A model generated the notes under the pieces. The model worked only from the letters and a program-made list of their open reading frames with translations, made no database searches and was not told where the DNA came from. From the NCBI GenBank assembly GCA_937866945.1, contig CALMKU010000260.1:1-47849 (forward strand): a stretch of DNA of 47,849 nt, in the 5' to 3' direction. Source of the DNA: an uncultured Tolumonas sp. GTDB lineage: Bacteria; Pseudomonadota; Gammaproteobacteria; Enterobacterales; Aeromonadaceae. Position 1 is the first letter of the stretch. The number at the start of each line of letters is the position of its first letter. Positions 28,547-37,623 of this stretch are shown piece after piece. The position numbers were made by a program, and so were the translations under genes.

Positions 28547-28669
28547 TTTTCAGATGAAAATTCTGTTGTTTCTGGCATCATCACCGAGATGAACGATATG
28601 TAAACATACCTCGTTTCATATTGATTTATGATACTCTTACCTCATTTTTAGCTTCCCGCGGATGCTCGC

Positions 28670-30463
28670 ATGTCTACTCAACTCTCAATTGCGGAACGTC
28701 TGGCAACAGTTCGCCATTCAATGCAACACCTTGATGTTCAGGCATTTATCATACCTCACGACGATGAACATCTGGGCGAATATACCGCGCCAGCCGATGA
28801 ACGTCTGGCGTGGCTCACCGGTTTTACCGGCTCAGCCGGTGTCGCGGTAGTCCTGACAGAACAAGCAGCATTATTCGTTGACGGGCGCTACACCGTGCAG
28901 GCGCGTCAGCAGGTATCCGATGAGCATTTCATCCACCTGCATTTAATCCGCGATCCATTTCTGGATTGGTTAGCACAGCAATTACCCGCAGGTAGCCGAG
29001 TTGGTATTGATGCGCGTCTGCACAGCCTGGAATGGTACCGCAAAGCGCAGCAGCAATTGAGTGCGACCAACATCAGCCTGCATCCGTTGGCAGAAAACCC
29101 GATTGATTTACATTGGTCAGATCGCCCAGCAGCCTCTGTCGCACCAGCTCGACTGTTCGCCGAAACAGTAGCGGGCGAAAGTAGCCTGTCGAAACGCCAG
29201 CGCATGGCAGCACAGTTACGTGCACAATCGGCTGATGCCTTGCTGTTAACCCAAAATGAATCAATCAACTGGTTATTGAATATTCGCGGCAGTGATATTC
29301 CCGCCCTGCCAGTGGTCAGTGCGTTTGCCATTTTATACAGCAATGCCACGCTCGATCTGTTTATTGACCCTACTCGGCTAGACAGCCAATTTAGTGCCCA
29401 TGTCGGTAATGATGTGTCCGTCTATCCGGCAGGTAAACTCAGCGATGTATTACAACGACTGGGCGAAGATGCGCTGAAAGTCTGGTTAGACAGCACCAGT
29501 TGTAATGCTGCCTGCGGTTTGCAGTTATTGCAACATGGCGCTCATTTACTGGAACAAACCGACCCTTGCATGCTGGCGAAAGCCTGTAAAAATGACACTG
29601 AGTTAGCCGGCATGCACGAAGCGCATCGTAAAGATGCCATCGCCATGTGCCGTTTTCTGGCTTGGCTGGATAACGCAGTAGCCGACGGGCTGCAAAGTGA
29701 TGAAGCGCAATTGGCTGAAAAACTGGAAAGCTTTCGTTTGCAACAACCCGGTTATCTGGAAGCCAGTTTTGCGACCATCTCCGCGCTCGGTCCGAATGCC
29801 GCCCTGCCGCATTACAACTTCCGCAATGGTACACCACGCGCGTTTGGCCAGGATGCCGTCTATCTGGTTGATTCCGGCGGTCATTATGACGAAGGTACGA
29901 CCGATATCACCCGTACCATTCAGGTTGGTGATGCCAGTGACGATGTGCGGACCTTGTTTACGCTGGTCATGAAAGGCCACATCGCTCTGAGCCGGGCGCA
30001 ATTTCCGAAAGGCACCTGTGGTATGCAGTTGGATGTGCTGGCGCGACTGCCATTATGGCAAGCCGGTTTTAACTATGACCATGGCACCGGTCATGGCGTC
30101 GGTCATGTATTAAGTGTGCATGAAGGCCCACAGCGCATTTCGCCGAAAGGCAGCACGACGCCACTCGAGCCTGGGATGGTGATATCCAACGAGCCCGGTT
30201 ATTACCGTGAAGGGGCCTTTGGCATGCGCTGTGAAAATCTGGTGGCGGTAGAAGCACTGATCTCTGCCAGCGAAATCGAACGTTATGCCTTCCGCAATCT
30301 GACACTGGTACCATTTGATAAACGCTTATTATTAAGCGAATTACTGAATAGTGATGAAAAACAGTGGTGGAATGACTATCACCGTGAGGTTTTCACCGCT
30401 ATTGCACCTTCGTTGCAAGGAAGTGATTTATTGTGGCTGGAACAAGCCACTGCGGCCATTTGA
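28670..30463 (+). CDS. Xaa-Pro aminopeptidase (aminopeptidase P, long form)
   Basis: 597 residues, the three-domain long form like eukaryotic cytosolic aminopeptidase P rather than the 440-residue E. coli PepP. The dinuclear metal ligands are all present: D401 and D412 (VDSGGHYDEGTTDIT), H475 (HGTGHGVGH), E508 (ISNEPGYY) and E522 (GMRCENLV). The 14-residue gap between the two glutamates matches human APP1. It removes an N-terminal residue that precedes proline. The ribosome binding site is poor. It precedes pssA on the same strand. Confidence 0.94.
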   Translation: MSTQLSIAERLATVRHSMQHLDVQAFIIPHDDEHLGEYTAPADERLAWLTGFTGSAGVAVVLTEQAALFVDGRYTVQARQQVSDEHFIHLHLIRDPFLDWLAQQLPAGSRVGIDARLHSLEWYRKAQQQLSATNISLHPLAENPIDLHWSDRPAASVAPARLFAETVAGESSLSKRQRMAAQLRAQSADALLLTQNESINWLLNIRGSDIPALPVVSAFAILYSNATLDLFIDPTRLDSQFSAHVGNDVSVYPAGKLSDVLQRLGEDALKVWLDSTSCNAACGLQLLQHGAHLLEQTDPCMLAKACKNDTELAGMHEAHRKDAIAMCRFLAWLDNAVADGLQSDEAQLAEKLESFRLQQPGYLEASFATISALGPNAALPHYNFRNGTPRAFGQDAVYLVDSGGHYDEGTTDITRTIQVGDASDDVRTLFTLVMKGHIALSRAQFPKGTCGMQLDVLARLPLWQAGFNYDHGTGHGVGHVLSVHEGPQRISPKGSTTPLEPGMVISNEPGYYREGAFGMRCENLVAVEALISASEIERYAFRNLTLVPFDKRLLLSELLNSDEKQWWNDYHREVFTAIAPSLQGSDLLWLEQATAAI

Positions 30464-30588
30464 TTATCAACATCATGGCCTCGTCAAATGTAGTGCTGAC
30501 TGACCAGCAAACTGGCAGTCAGCAGCTACGATTGTTACAATCTGATTTATTTGCTGCGCTATTTAGCAAGCTAGCCACAAGGAACGCC

Positions 30589-31941
30589 ATGCTGTATTCA
30601 GCCTATTTTCGCCGCCAACTGGAAAAATTGCCGCTGCTACCAGTGGACAGTGACGCCATGCAGATCCTGCACCAGGCCAGTCAGTTCAAACAGCGTATTC
30701 TTGAGCTGATTGCTCAGGCCGAACGCCGGATCTATCTGGTTGCGCTCTATCTGCAAGACGATGAGGCCGGTCGTGAAATCATGCAGGCACTGTATGCCGC
30801 CAAACAAGCACGCCCACAGCTGGACATTAAAATCTTTGTTGATTTCCATCGGGCGCAACGCGGCTTGATTGGTAAAGGTGCACAATCTGGTAATCATCTG
30901 ATGTATCAGGAATTTGCCAGCAAATATCCGTCCTGTGATATTCCTTTTTACGGAGTGCCGGTCAAACGCCGCGAATGGTTAGGCGTATTACACCTGAAGG
31001 GATTCCTGTTTGATAACACCCTGCTCTATTCCGGTGCCAGCCTGAATAATGTTTATCTGCATCAACAAGATCGTTATCGTTTCGATCGTTACCACCAAAT
31101 CCAGAATGCCGATCTGGCCGACAGTTTCGCACGGTTGATCTTACGTCATTTTGTCAACGATGTGGCAGTACCACGGTTGGATAAAACCCAGATCCCCGGT
31201 ATCAAACAGATCAAAGCAGAACAACGCCGTTTCCGTCGTCGTTTACAAGCCGGTCGTTATGAGTTTGAAGAGAGTGTCATTGGCCCACGCCAATTTGGAG
31301 TTACCCCGCTGCTGGGTTTAGGCAAGCGCGGTAATCGCCTGAATCATGCCATCCGCGATCTGGTGCGCAGTGCTTCACAGGAAATATTCATCTGCACGCC
31401 ATATTTTAACCCGCCCAGCTCGCTGGCACGCGATATCAGCGGCCTGTTGCAACGCAAAGTGAAAGTAACAATAGTCGTTGGTGATAAGACCGCCAATGAT
31501 TTCTACATTCCACCTTGTGAGCAGTTTAAAACCGTCGGTGGTTTACCTTATCTGTATGAAATTAATCTGCGCCGTTTTGCAAATCGTTATCAAAATTACA
31601 TTGATAACGGACAGCTCAACATCATGCTATGGCAGCATGAGCAGCACTCATATCATCTGAAAGGCATTTTTGTGGATGACCAGCTGAGCCTGATCACCGG
31701 CAGCAATCTGAACCCGCGCGCCTGGGCCCTCGATCTGGAAAATGGCATGTTATTGCGCGACCCGCATCGCCTGTTGTGCGAACGTTTTGCAGCGGAGCGC
31801 GCCAATATTCTGCAACACACCCGTCGCCTGACTCATTTCAGCGAGCTGGAACAGTTACAGGATTATCCGGATGCGGTAAAACGCTTACTCACCCGCATTC
31901 AGCGTTTTAAAGCGCATATCCTGCTGAAACAAATTTTATAA
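30589..31941 (+). CDS. pssA: CDP-diacylglycerol-serine O-phosphatidyltransferase (PssA)
   Basis: 450 residues, equal to E. coli PssA (451), from the ATG at 30589 preceded by AAGGA. A longer open frame to 30433 overlaps the end of the previous gene and lacks similarity. Two phospholipase-D-type HKD motifs are present: HLKGFLFDNTLLYSGASLN and HLKGIFVDDQLSLITGSNLNPRAW; long blocks such as VALYLQDDEAG, VGDKTANDFYIP and LPYLYEINLRRF are nearly identical to E. coli. It makes phosphatidylserine, the precursor of phosphatidylethanolamine, at the membrane surface. Confidence 0.96.
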   Translation: MLYSAYFRRQLEKLPLLPVDSDAMQILHQASQFKQRILELIAQAERRIYLVALYLQDDEAGREIMQALYAAKQARPQLDIKIFVDFHRAQRGLIGKGAQSGNHLMYQEFASKYPSCDIPFYGVPVKRREWLGVLHLKGFLFDNTLLYSGASLNNVYLHQQDRYRFDRYHQIQNADLADSFARLILRHFVNDVAVPRLDKTQIPGIKQIKAEQRRFRRRLQAGRYEFEESVIGPRQFGVTPLLGLGKRGNRLNHAIRDLVRSASQEIFICTPYFNPPSSLARDISGLLQRKVKVTIVVGDKTANDFYIPPCEQFKTVGGLPYLYEINLRRFANRYQNYIDNGQLNIMLWQHEQHSYHLKGIFVDDQLSLITGSNLNPRAWALDLENGMLLRDPHRLLCERFAAERANILQHTRRLTHFSELEQLQDYPDAVKRLLTRIQRFKAHILLKQIL

Positions 31942-32183
31942 GTTTTCTGACGGCGCTCTGTCCAGAGCGCCGCTTCTTCTGCGATTAGCTATACCCTTCT
32001 ATACCCGCCCGAAACATCACCTGTCATTTGTTACAGAGTAAAAATAAGTGAATTCTGTATAAAACCGCTGCAAATTAATATTCAATCCCTACGCTCAATT
32101 CGACTTCATTCGAAACCCAGCATTACTGGCAACCTAAATGACTCATAAATATTAAAAATACCGATAATCAGCGCGGAGTTAAT
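31942..32183. other. Intergenic region between pssA and the unknown acidic protein
   Basis: After the terminator there are two TATACCC words (from about 31989) like the ends of the ERIC elements, possibly a remnant, and then AT-rich DNA. No gene or clear promoter is seen beyond a TATAAA word before the downstream gene. Confidence 0.3.
31951..31972 (+). terminator. Terminator hairpin after pssA
   Basis: Perfect 10-bp inverted repeat CGGCGCTCTG/CAGAGCGCCG just after the stop codon, followed by a pyrimidine tract (CTTCTTCT) rather than a pure T run. Confidence 0.65.
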
Positions 32184-32999
32184 ATGGAAAACAATATTCT
32201 TATACTAGAAGCAGATAACGTTGCCCAACTGGCACAACTGAATCTGCAGATGTATCCACAGATACTGGTGACACTTTCTGCGCCGGATGGTGCGATCCCA
32301 CTCTCCATCACCCGACAATTACTGACCATTCAACGGGAACAGAACCTCCATATTCAATTACTGGTCAATCCGGCACACATGCCTGTTCCGCGGATATTCT
32401 GGGCATGGCTACTTGGTAAATTGACAATAACCGTGCCGGATGCACCGATCACGATCTTAACCAGTAGTCATAAGGAACTACAGCCATTGGTTGCCATTGG
32501 TGCGGAAGAACGTCAATCGGTGCGACTACTGCAGGTCAGTATGGCATCACCGGATAAACCCGAAAAAAAGCAGGATGAATCAGTAACCGTCGCGTCGTTA
32601 CTGGTTGATACAACGGCTGATAGCGCGGGAACAGATGCGGACACTGCGACCAGAAACAGTCATCTGCCCGAAGTAGAACCAGAAGAACAACAGGCACAGA
32701 CAACTACCATGACTCTGACCGACAACACGTTTACCGATCTCCACGCCATTGAACCGGTTGACAAACCGTCTGAAATCGCAGAAATGATCAGACAAAAAGA
32801 AGAGCGCCAACGGAAGAATGAGCTGATGATCAATGCGCTGATGAAGAAAGTGACGACATTACCGTATCAGGTTCTGGAGAGTAAACCGGTGTCCGCCCTG
32901 ATGCAAGAGCAGGAGATTGGCACGGAACAGTACGTTGAGTTGAGTTATTCACGCCCGTTTTACACGCTAAACAAGGTAAAACGGGCTTGTCTGTTTTAA
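32184..32999 (+). CDS. Uncharacterised 271-residue protein with acidic central region
   Basis: Not recognised. GGAG precedes the ATG. Residues 1-110 look folded, with alternating hydrophobic strands and helices (MENNILILEADNVAQLAQ, PQILVTLSAPDGAIP, IHIQLLVNP-like segments). Residues about 115-195 are acidic and rich in Thr, Asp, Glu and Gln, probably disordered. Residues 198-255 form a charged helix (IAEMIRQKEERQRKNELMINALMKK) and a short tail. There is no signal peptide, membrane segment or known catalytic motif. The last 16 codons coincide with a perfect hairpin (see next entry). It is convergent with putP, one base apart. Function unknown. Confidence 0.75.
   Translation: MENNILILEADNVAQLAQLNLQMYPQILVTLSAPDGAIPLSITRQLLTIQREQNLHIQLLVNPAHMPVPRIFWAWLLGKLTITVPDAPITILTSSHKELQPLVAIGAEERQSVRLLQVSMASPDKPEKKQDESVTVASLLVDTTADSAGTDADTATRNSHLPEVEPEEQQAQTTTMTLTDNTFTDLHAIEPVDKPSEIAEMIRQKEERQRKNELMINALMKKVTTLPYQVLESKPVSALMQEQEIGTEQYVELSYSRPFYTLNKVKRACLF
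32953..32986. terminator. Hairpin in the 3' end of the unknown gene, possibly shared with putP
   Basis: Perfect 11-bp inverted repeat GCCCGTTTTAC (32953-32963) and GTAAAACGGGC (32976-32986) with a 12-base loop, followed on the + strand by TTGTCTGTTTTAATTT. It lies inside the coding sequence of the upstream gene and just past the putP stop on the other strand, so it could end both transcripts. Confidence 0.6.
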
Positions 33000-33000
33000 T

Positions 33001-34515
33001 TTAATCGATGACCGGTGCCGTCAGGGATGCCCCCGGATTAACCATCTCTGCTTCCATCTGAGCAAAATCTTGCTGCATGCGCATGGATGGTGCTTTATCC
33101 AGTAAACTGAACAGGATGATCGCGGCACCGGACAATAAGAAACCGGGCACCATTTCATACAAGCCGAACCACGCACCGTTACGCCAAATAATCACAGTCA
33201 ACGCGCCAACCAGCATACCGGCCAGTGCGCCATTACGCGTCATACGCGGCCACAGCAGCGATAAAATTACCACCGGACCAAATGCGGCACCGAAACCGGC
33301 CCACGCATAACCGACCAGACCCAGCACTTTACTCGCTGGATCACGGGCGATCACAATCGCAATCACCGCCACCAGCAGCACCATCAGACGACCCACCCAC
33401 ACCAGCTCTTTTTGTGAAGCATCCGGGCGGAAGAATACTTTGTAAAAGTCTTCGGTCAGCGCTGAGGATGAAACCAACAACTGACAAGACAGCGTGCTCA
33501 TGACCGCAGCCAAAATCGCTGACAGCAGAACACCGGCAATCCACGGGTTAAACAGCACCTGCGACAACGTAATAAAGACGGTTTCATGATTAGCTTGCAC
33601 TGTGGCACCCTGCTGCGGATTCGCAGCAAAATACGCGATACCAAAGTAACCCACGGCCACGGCACCGCCCAGACACAGGATCATCCAGGTCATACCGATC
33701 CGGCGTGCATTAGGCATGGCATCAACCGAGCTGATCGCCATGAACCTAGCTAAAATATGCGGCTGCCCCATATAACCTAAACCCCACGCCATCAGCGAAA
33801 TAATGCCGATCGTGGTGGTACCATGAAACATGTCGCTGTATTTCACATCCAGTGTATTGATCGCCTGCACTGCGTCAGCAAAACCGCCGGCATGCATGAT
33901 CACCATCACTGGCGTGAGTAGCAGGGCAAAAATCATCAATGATGCCTGCACGGTATCTGTCCAGCTGACCGCCAGAAAGCCACCGACAAACACATACAGG
34001 ATCGTCGCTGCAGCACCCGCCCATAACGCCGTGTCGTAACTCAGCCCAAAAGTTTGCTCGAACAAACGCGCGCCGGCCACCATGCCGGAGGCACAGTAAA
34101 TAGTGAAGAAAACCAGAATCACCAAGGCTGCGATCACGCGCAGGATTTTGGTTTTATCTTCAAAACGATGGGTAAAATAATCCGGCAGCGTTAAGGCGTT
34201 GCGGGTAATTTCGGTATACACACGTAAGCGACCCGCCACAAACTGCCAGTTAAACCAAGCGCCGATAATCAAACCAATGGCGATCCAGCTTTCAGAAACG
34301 CCTGACGCATAAACGGCACCCGGCAGGCCCAGCAACAACCAGCCACTCATGTCCGAAGCACCAGCACTCATGGCGGTAACAAAACTACCCAGACTACGGC
34401 CACCGAGAATATAGTCGGACAGATCGCGGGTATAGCGCCATGCGGCAAAGCCAATGCCGATCATCGCCAGAATGTAGATGACGAACGTAATCGTCGTCGG
34501 ATTAGTAAAGTTCAC
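33001..34515 (-). CDS. putP: Sodium/proline symporter PutP
   Basis: 504 residues (E. coli PutP 502), a sodium:solute symporter with about 13 hydrophobic helices. The first helix is followed by GGRSLGSFVTAMSAGASDMSGWLL, containing the conserved serines and aspartate near the sodium site. GWGLGYMGQPH-type (LMAWGLGYMGQPHILARFMA) and the AWAGFGAAFGPV blocks are typical of proline carriers. It imports proline with sodium. No putA gene is next to it in this window. It is divergent from aspA across 284 bases. Confidence 0.94.
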   Translation of the reverse strand: MNFTNPTTITFVIYILAMIGIGFAAWRYTRDLSDYILGGRSLGSFVTAMSAGASDMSGWLLLGLPGAVYASGVSESWIAIGLIIGAWFNWQFVAGRLRVYTEITRNALTLPDYFTHRFEDKTKILRVIAALVILVFFTIYCASGMVAGARLFEQTFGLSYDTALWAGAAATILYVFVGGFLAVSWTDTVQASLMIFALLLTPVMVIMHAGGFADAVQAINTLDVKYSDMFHGTTTIGIISLMAWGLGYMGQPHILARFMAISSVDAMPNARRIGMTWMILCLGGAVAVGYFGIAYFAANPQQGATVQANHETVFITLSQVLFNPWIAGVLLSAILAAVMSTLSCQLLVSSSALTEDFYKVFFRPDASQKELVWVGRLMVLLVAVIAIVIARDPASKVLGLVGYAWAGFGAAFGPVVILSLLWPRMTRNGALAGMLVGALTVIIWRNGAWFGLYEMVPGFLLSGAAIILFSLLDKAPSMRMQQDFAQMEAEMVNPGASLTAPVID

Positions 34516-34664
34516 AGGCTTCCTCTCCTATGGATTAAACAGAATACGGAACGCACAGCAGCCGTATGTTGGAAAAGAGGCGAATAATAACGTATTCCCC
34601 TACCAAGTGCGATGATATCTGCACAATCGCACCATGATCACGACATAAAACCGTTATTTACCCC

Positions 34665-34744
34665 TTTGTTGCAACAAACAAAAACAATCTAGTTATTTGT
34701 TTTACCACTACCAACGTAAACATCCATGCGTACTGATTAATCAG
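34665..34744. promoter_or_regulatory. Two perfect palindromes in the putP-aspA divergent region
   Basis: TTTGTTGCAACAAA (34665-34678, 14 bp) and CTGATTAATCAG (34733-34744, 12 bp) are exact palindromes in the 284-base spacer between divergent putP and aspA. Both have the form of operators for dimeric regulators. Neither matches the CRP or FNR consensus that controls aspA in E. coli. The binding proteins are unknown. Confidence 0.4.
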
Positions 34745-34799
34745 CTAAAATGGCTGTGCCATACTTGGTTTATCAGCCCAAATCAGTGCAGAGATCATC

Positions 34800-36218
34800 A
34801 TGACCAATCAGTTCCGACAAGAAGAAGACCTGCTCGGCGGCATGCAGGTAGATAACCAACATTACTACGGCATCCACACTTTGCGGGCGGTAGATAACTT
34901 CCAAATCAGCCAACAGCGGATCAGCGATGTACCGGTTTTTATTCGTGGTTTACTGCATACCAAAAAAGCCGCCGCATTAGCTAACCGCGCGCTCGGCACA
35001 CTGGATGCAAATAAAGCCGAGATGATCATTAATACCTGTGATCTGATGCTGACCACCGAACGTTGTTTTGATCAGTTCCCGATCGATCTGTTTCAGGGCG
35101 GGGCTGGCACCTCGGTCAATATGAACGCCAATGAAGTGATCGCCAATCTGGCGCTCGAGTTACAAGGTCAGCCAAAAGGCGCTTATGAGATCTTAAATCC
35201 GAACGACGATGTGAATCGCTGCCAGTCGACCAATGATGTGTACCCGACCGCCTTTCGCGTGGCGCTATATGAAAGTACCTTCGGGCTGTTAGAACAGCTG
35301 AAAAAATTGATCAAAGCCTTTGATGATAAAGCTATCAGCTTTAATGATGTGCTGAAGATGGGGCGCACCCAGTTGCAAGATGCGGTGCCGATGACGCTCG
35401 GGCAGGAGTTTCATGCGTTTGCGGTGACATTACGCGAAGAAATAAAAAGCATTGGCCGTTGTCAGGAACTATTGCTGGAAGTGAATTTAGGTGCCACCGC
35501 CATTGGCACCGGCATGAACACGCCGCCGGATTATTCCGCACTGGCGATCCGTTACCTGGCAGAAATCACAGGCCATAGTTATGTGCCAGCCGAAGATCTG
35601 ATCGAAGCAACTTCCGACTGTGGTGCGTATCTGATCCTGCACAGTGCCTATAAACGATTGGCGATGAAACTATCGAAGATCTGCAACGATTTACGTCTGC
35701 TCAGTTCTGGCCCGCGCGCTGGCTTACACGAAATCAACCTGCCACAACGGCAGGCCGGTTCTTCCATCATGCCGGCGAAGGTTAATCCGGTGATCCCGGA
35801 AGTGGTGAATCAGGTTTGTTTCAAGGTGATTGGTAACGATGTCACCGTCACCATGGCCGCCGAGGCCGGTCAGCTACAGCTCAATGTGATGGAACCTGTG
35901 ATTGCCCAGTGTATGTTTGAATCTCTCAGCCTGCTCAGCAATGCCTGTACCTGTCTGCGCGAAAAATGCGTGGAAGGCATTACTGCCAATAAAGAGCGTT
36001 GTGAAGCGTATGTGTTCAGTTCAATTGGTCTGGTTACGTTCCTGACACCGTATATCGGCCACCATGCCTGTGATGAAATTGGTAAGGAGTGTGTCGCGAC
36101 CGGCAAATCGGTCCGCGAAGCGGTCTTGGAACGCGGGCTGCTCAGCGAAGCACAACTGAACGATATTTTCTCGGTTGAAAACCTGAAGAAACCACGTTAT
36201 CCCGGTAAACAACGCTAA
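34800..36218 (+). CDS. aspA: Aspartate ammonia-lyase
   Basis: 472 residues (E. coli AspA 478), a member of the fumarase/aspartase superfamily. The signature loop [12 protein letters not shown] with its catalytic serine is intact, and the substrate-binding blocks [13 protein letters not shown] and [18 protein letters not shown] are clear. It converts aspartate to fumarate and ammonia, feeding anaerobic fumarate respiration or the TCA cycle. A single gene with its own divergent promoter region. Confidence 0.97.
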   Translation: MTNQFRQEEDLLGGMQVDNQHYYGIHTLRAVDNFQISQQRISDVPVFIRGLLHTKKAAALANRALGTLDANKAEMIINTCDLMLTTERCFDQFPIDLFQGGAGTSVNMNANEVIANLALELQGQPKGAYEILNPNDDVNRCQSTNDVYPTAFRVALYESTFGLLEQLKKLIKAFDDKAISFNDVLKMGRTQLQDAVPMTLGQEFHAFAVTLREEIKSIGRCQELLLEVNLGATAIGTGMNTPPDYSALAIRYLAEITGHSYVPAEDLIEATSDCGAYLILHSAYKRLAMKLSKICNDLRLLSSGPRAGLHEINLPQRQAGSSIMPAKVNPVIPEVVNQVCFKVIGNDVTVTMAAEAGQLQLNVMEPVIAQCMFESLSLLSNACTCLREKCVEGITANKERCEAYVFSSIGLVTFLTPYIGHHACDEIGKECVATGKSVREAVLERGLLSEAQLNDIFSVENLKKPRYPGKQR

Positions 36219-36249
36219 CATTCCACTGCATCACCATGCCTTTAGCAAC

Positions 36250-36271
36250 GAGCCTGTTATCCAACAGGCTC
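36250..36271. terminator. Hairpin between convergent aspA and speE
   Basis: Perfect 9-bp stem GAGCCTGTT/AACAGGCTC with a 4-base loop (36250-36271), reaching into the speE stop codon. Only a weak T-rich tract follows on the + strand. Confidence 0.55.
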
Positions 36272-37152
36272 TATTCCGTTTGTTGCAGTAATTGGCGCAC
36301 AAAGTTAGGTAAGGCCAATGCCGCTTGATGCGTGTCACCATTGTAATAGTTCAGACCGGTGATACCGCGTTGCTGCAAGCGTTGTTCGACAGTGTTGGCA
36401 TCCAGCCGTTTTGGATCTCGCAATTGACTGGCACAGGCCATGCCCCAGAAACCACCGTATAAGGTGATCGGCACCAGCATCGGACGCACCACCCGAAATA
36501 CCGCCTTTAACTCATCAAACAGATCCCGAAAGCGTGTCGCGTGAAACTGTGGTGAACCAATATGCAGTGATAACAAACCGTGCTCACCGATCAAGCGCGC
36601 ACAATCAGCGAAAAATTCACGGGTATACAGGGGTTCGGCGTAACCCTGTGGGTCAGTCAAATCAAGGATGATCAGATCAAATTGTTGCTGTGACTCTGCC
36701 ACGTATTTTAAGCCATCACCGATGACGAGCTGCAAACGTGGATCATGAAAAGCACCCTGATGAACTTTAGCGAAATATTCATCGGCAATCGCCACCACAC
36801 CGGCATCCAACTCACAAACGACGACCTGTTCGATGCTGGGATATTTCAGCAGTTGACGCGCCGAACCACCATCACCACCACCGATAATCAGCGCAGAGCG
36901 TGGATCAGGATGCGTGATAGCCGGAATATGGTTCAGATTTTCATGATAAAACCACTCATCGGCTTCCGAGGTCATCAGGTAACCATCCAGGCGAAATACC
37001 CGGCCAAAAGCCGCCGTTTCCATCACCTCAATGTGTTGATACGGGCTGCTAAAATCATCCAACACCTCACCGGAACGAAAGACAAAACCCACATCCGGCG
37101 TCAGCCATTCGGTAATAAATTGTTCCGTCAGAAGGCTTTTGTTTTTCTTCAT
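36271..37152 (-). CDS. speE: Polyamine aminopropyltransferase (spermidine-synthase family)
   Basis: 293 residues (E. coli SpeE 288). The start of the fold (RLDGYLMTSEADEWFYHENLNH) and the nucleotide-binding IIGGGDGGSARQLLKY with acidic E in VVCELDAGVV fit the family. It departs from E. coli SpeE in some conserved spots: the motif DCTDPIGPGE is DLTDPQGYAE here, and the AQNG loop is LHIGSPQ. The catalytic aspartate of the (D)xTDP motif remains. It transfers an aminopropyl group from decarboxylated SAM to an amine, by family putrescine. No speD gene lies next to it. Substrate specificity is therefore less certain. Confidence 0.85.
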   Translation of the reverse strand: MKKNKSLLTEQFITEWLTPDVGFVFRSGEVLDDFSSPYQHIEVMETAAFGRVFRLDGYLMTSEADEWFYHENLNHIPAITHPDPRSALIIGGGDGGSARQLLKYPSIEQVVVCELDAGVVAIADEYFAKVHQGAFHDPRLQLVIGDGLKYVAESQQQFDLIILDLTDPQGYAEPLYTREFFADCARLIGEHGLLSLHIGSPQFHATRFRDLFDELKAVFRVVRPMLVPITLYGGFWGMACASQLRDPKRLDANTVEQRLQQRGITGLNYYNGDTHQAALALPNFVRQLLQQTE

Positions 37153-37187
37153 GCTCCCTCAATATCCCTGTCTGCCCGACTACATGC

Positions 37188-37315
37188 TATACCCTTCGTA
37201 CTTGAAGTTGCAGCGTCGTTGACGGCGTTCACTCACCCCAATCACATAGTCTATCTATGCTCATGGGGATTCGCTCACTGGTCGCCTTGCTGCAACGCCA
37301 ATTACTTTGGGTATA
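37188..37315. repeat. ERIC-like intergenic repeat, copy 2
   Basis: 128 bp bounded by TATACCC and GGGTATA, the same length as copy 1 (22516-22643) and in the opposite orientation to it; most positions agree. It lies upstream of speE and upstream of the entericidin-type gene. Confidence 0.8.
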
Positions 37316-37403
37316 TGTTAACAATCATCACGTTATAATAGATTCTTTCTCGGCGAAGTCCGTGTGCTGAATTATATTTATCGTATTGCATTAACGAGGA
37401 AAA

Positions 37404-37544
37404 ATGATGAAAACGATCACCGGGCTCTTATTTGCCATGTTCTTCCTGAGCGCTTGCAACACCATTCATGGTATGGGGCAGGATATTCAGCGTGGCGGTG
37501 AAAAAGTCAAAGATGCCGCCACCAGCGTACAGCAAAAACTGTAA
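37404..37544 (+). CDS. Entericidin A/B-family small lipoprotein
   Basis: 46 residues. AGGA precedes two adjacent ATG codons (37404 and 37407). A hydrophobic signal peptide ends in a lipobox L-S-A-C18, followed by NTIHGMGQDIQRGGEKVKDA, which matches the NTARGVGEDIQKAGEKIQDA form of E. coli EcnA/EcnB. Such lipoproteins are linked to a toxin/antidote pair controlling cell lysis in stationary phase (known for E. coli); only one member is present here. It is easily missed because of its size. Confidence 0.88.
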   Translation: MMKTITGLLFAMFFLSACNTIHGMGQDIQRGGEKVKDAATSVQQKL

Positions 37545-37588
37545 TCTGAACGCATGTAGTTGGTTGAAATGAGATTATTGATGCGCGG

Positions 37589-37611
37589 CTGCCCCAGCGT
37601 GGTTGGGGCAG
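37589..37611. terminator. Hairpin between the entericidin-type gene and can
   Basis: Perfect 8-bp stem CTGCCCCA (37589-37596) and TGGGGCAG (37604-37611) with a 7-base loop, between convergent genes. AT-rich sequence follows on both sides but no long T run. Confidence 0.55.
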
Positions 37612-37623
37612 TATCTTTAGAAT

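Noticed and set aside
30433-30588. N-terminal extension of pssA
   Set aside because: It overlaps the end of the aminopeptidase gene, lacks similarity to PssA, and a good ribosome binding site supports the start at 30589.
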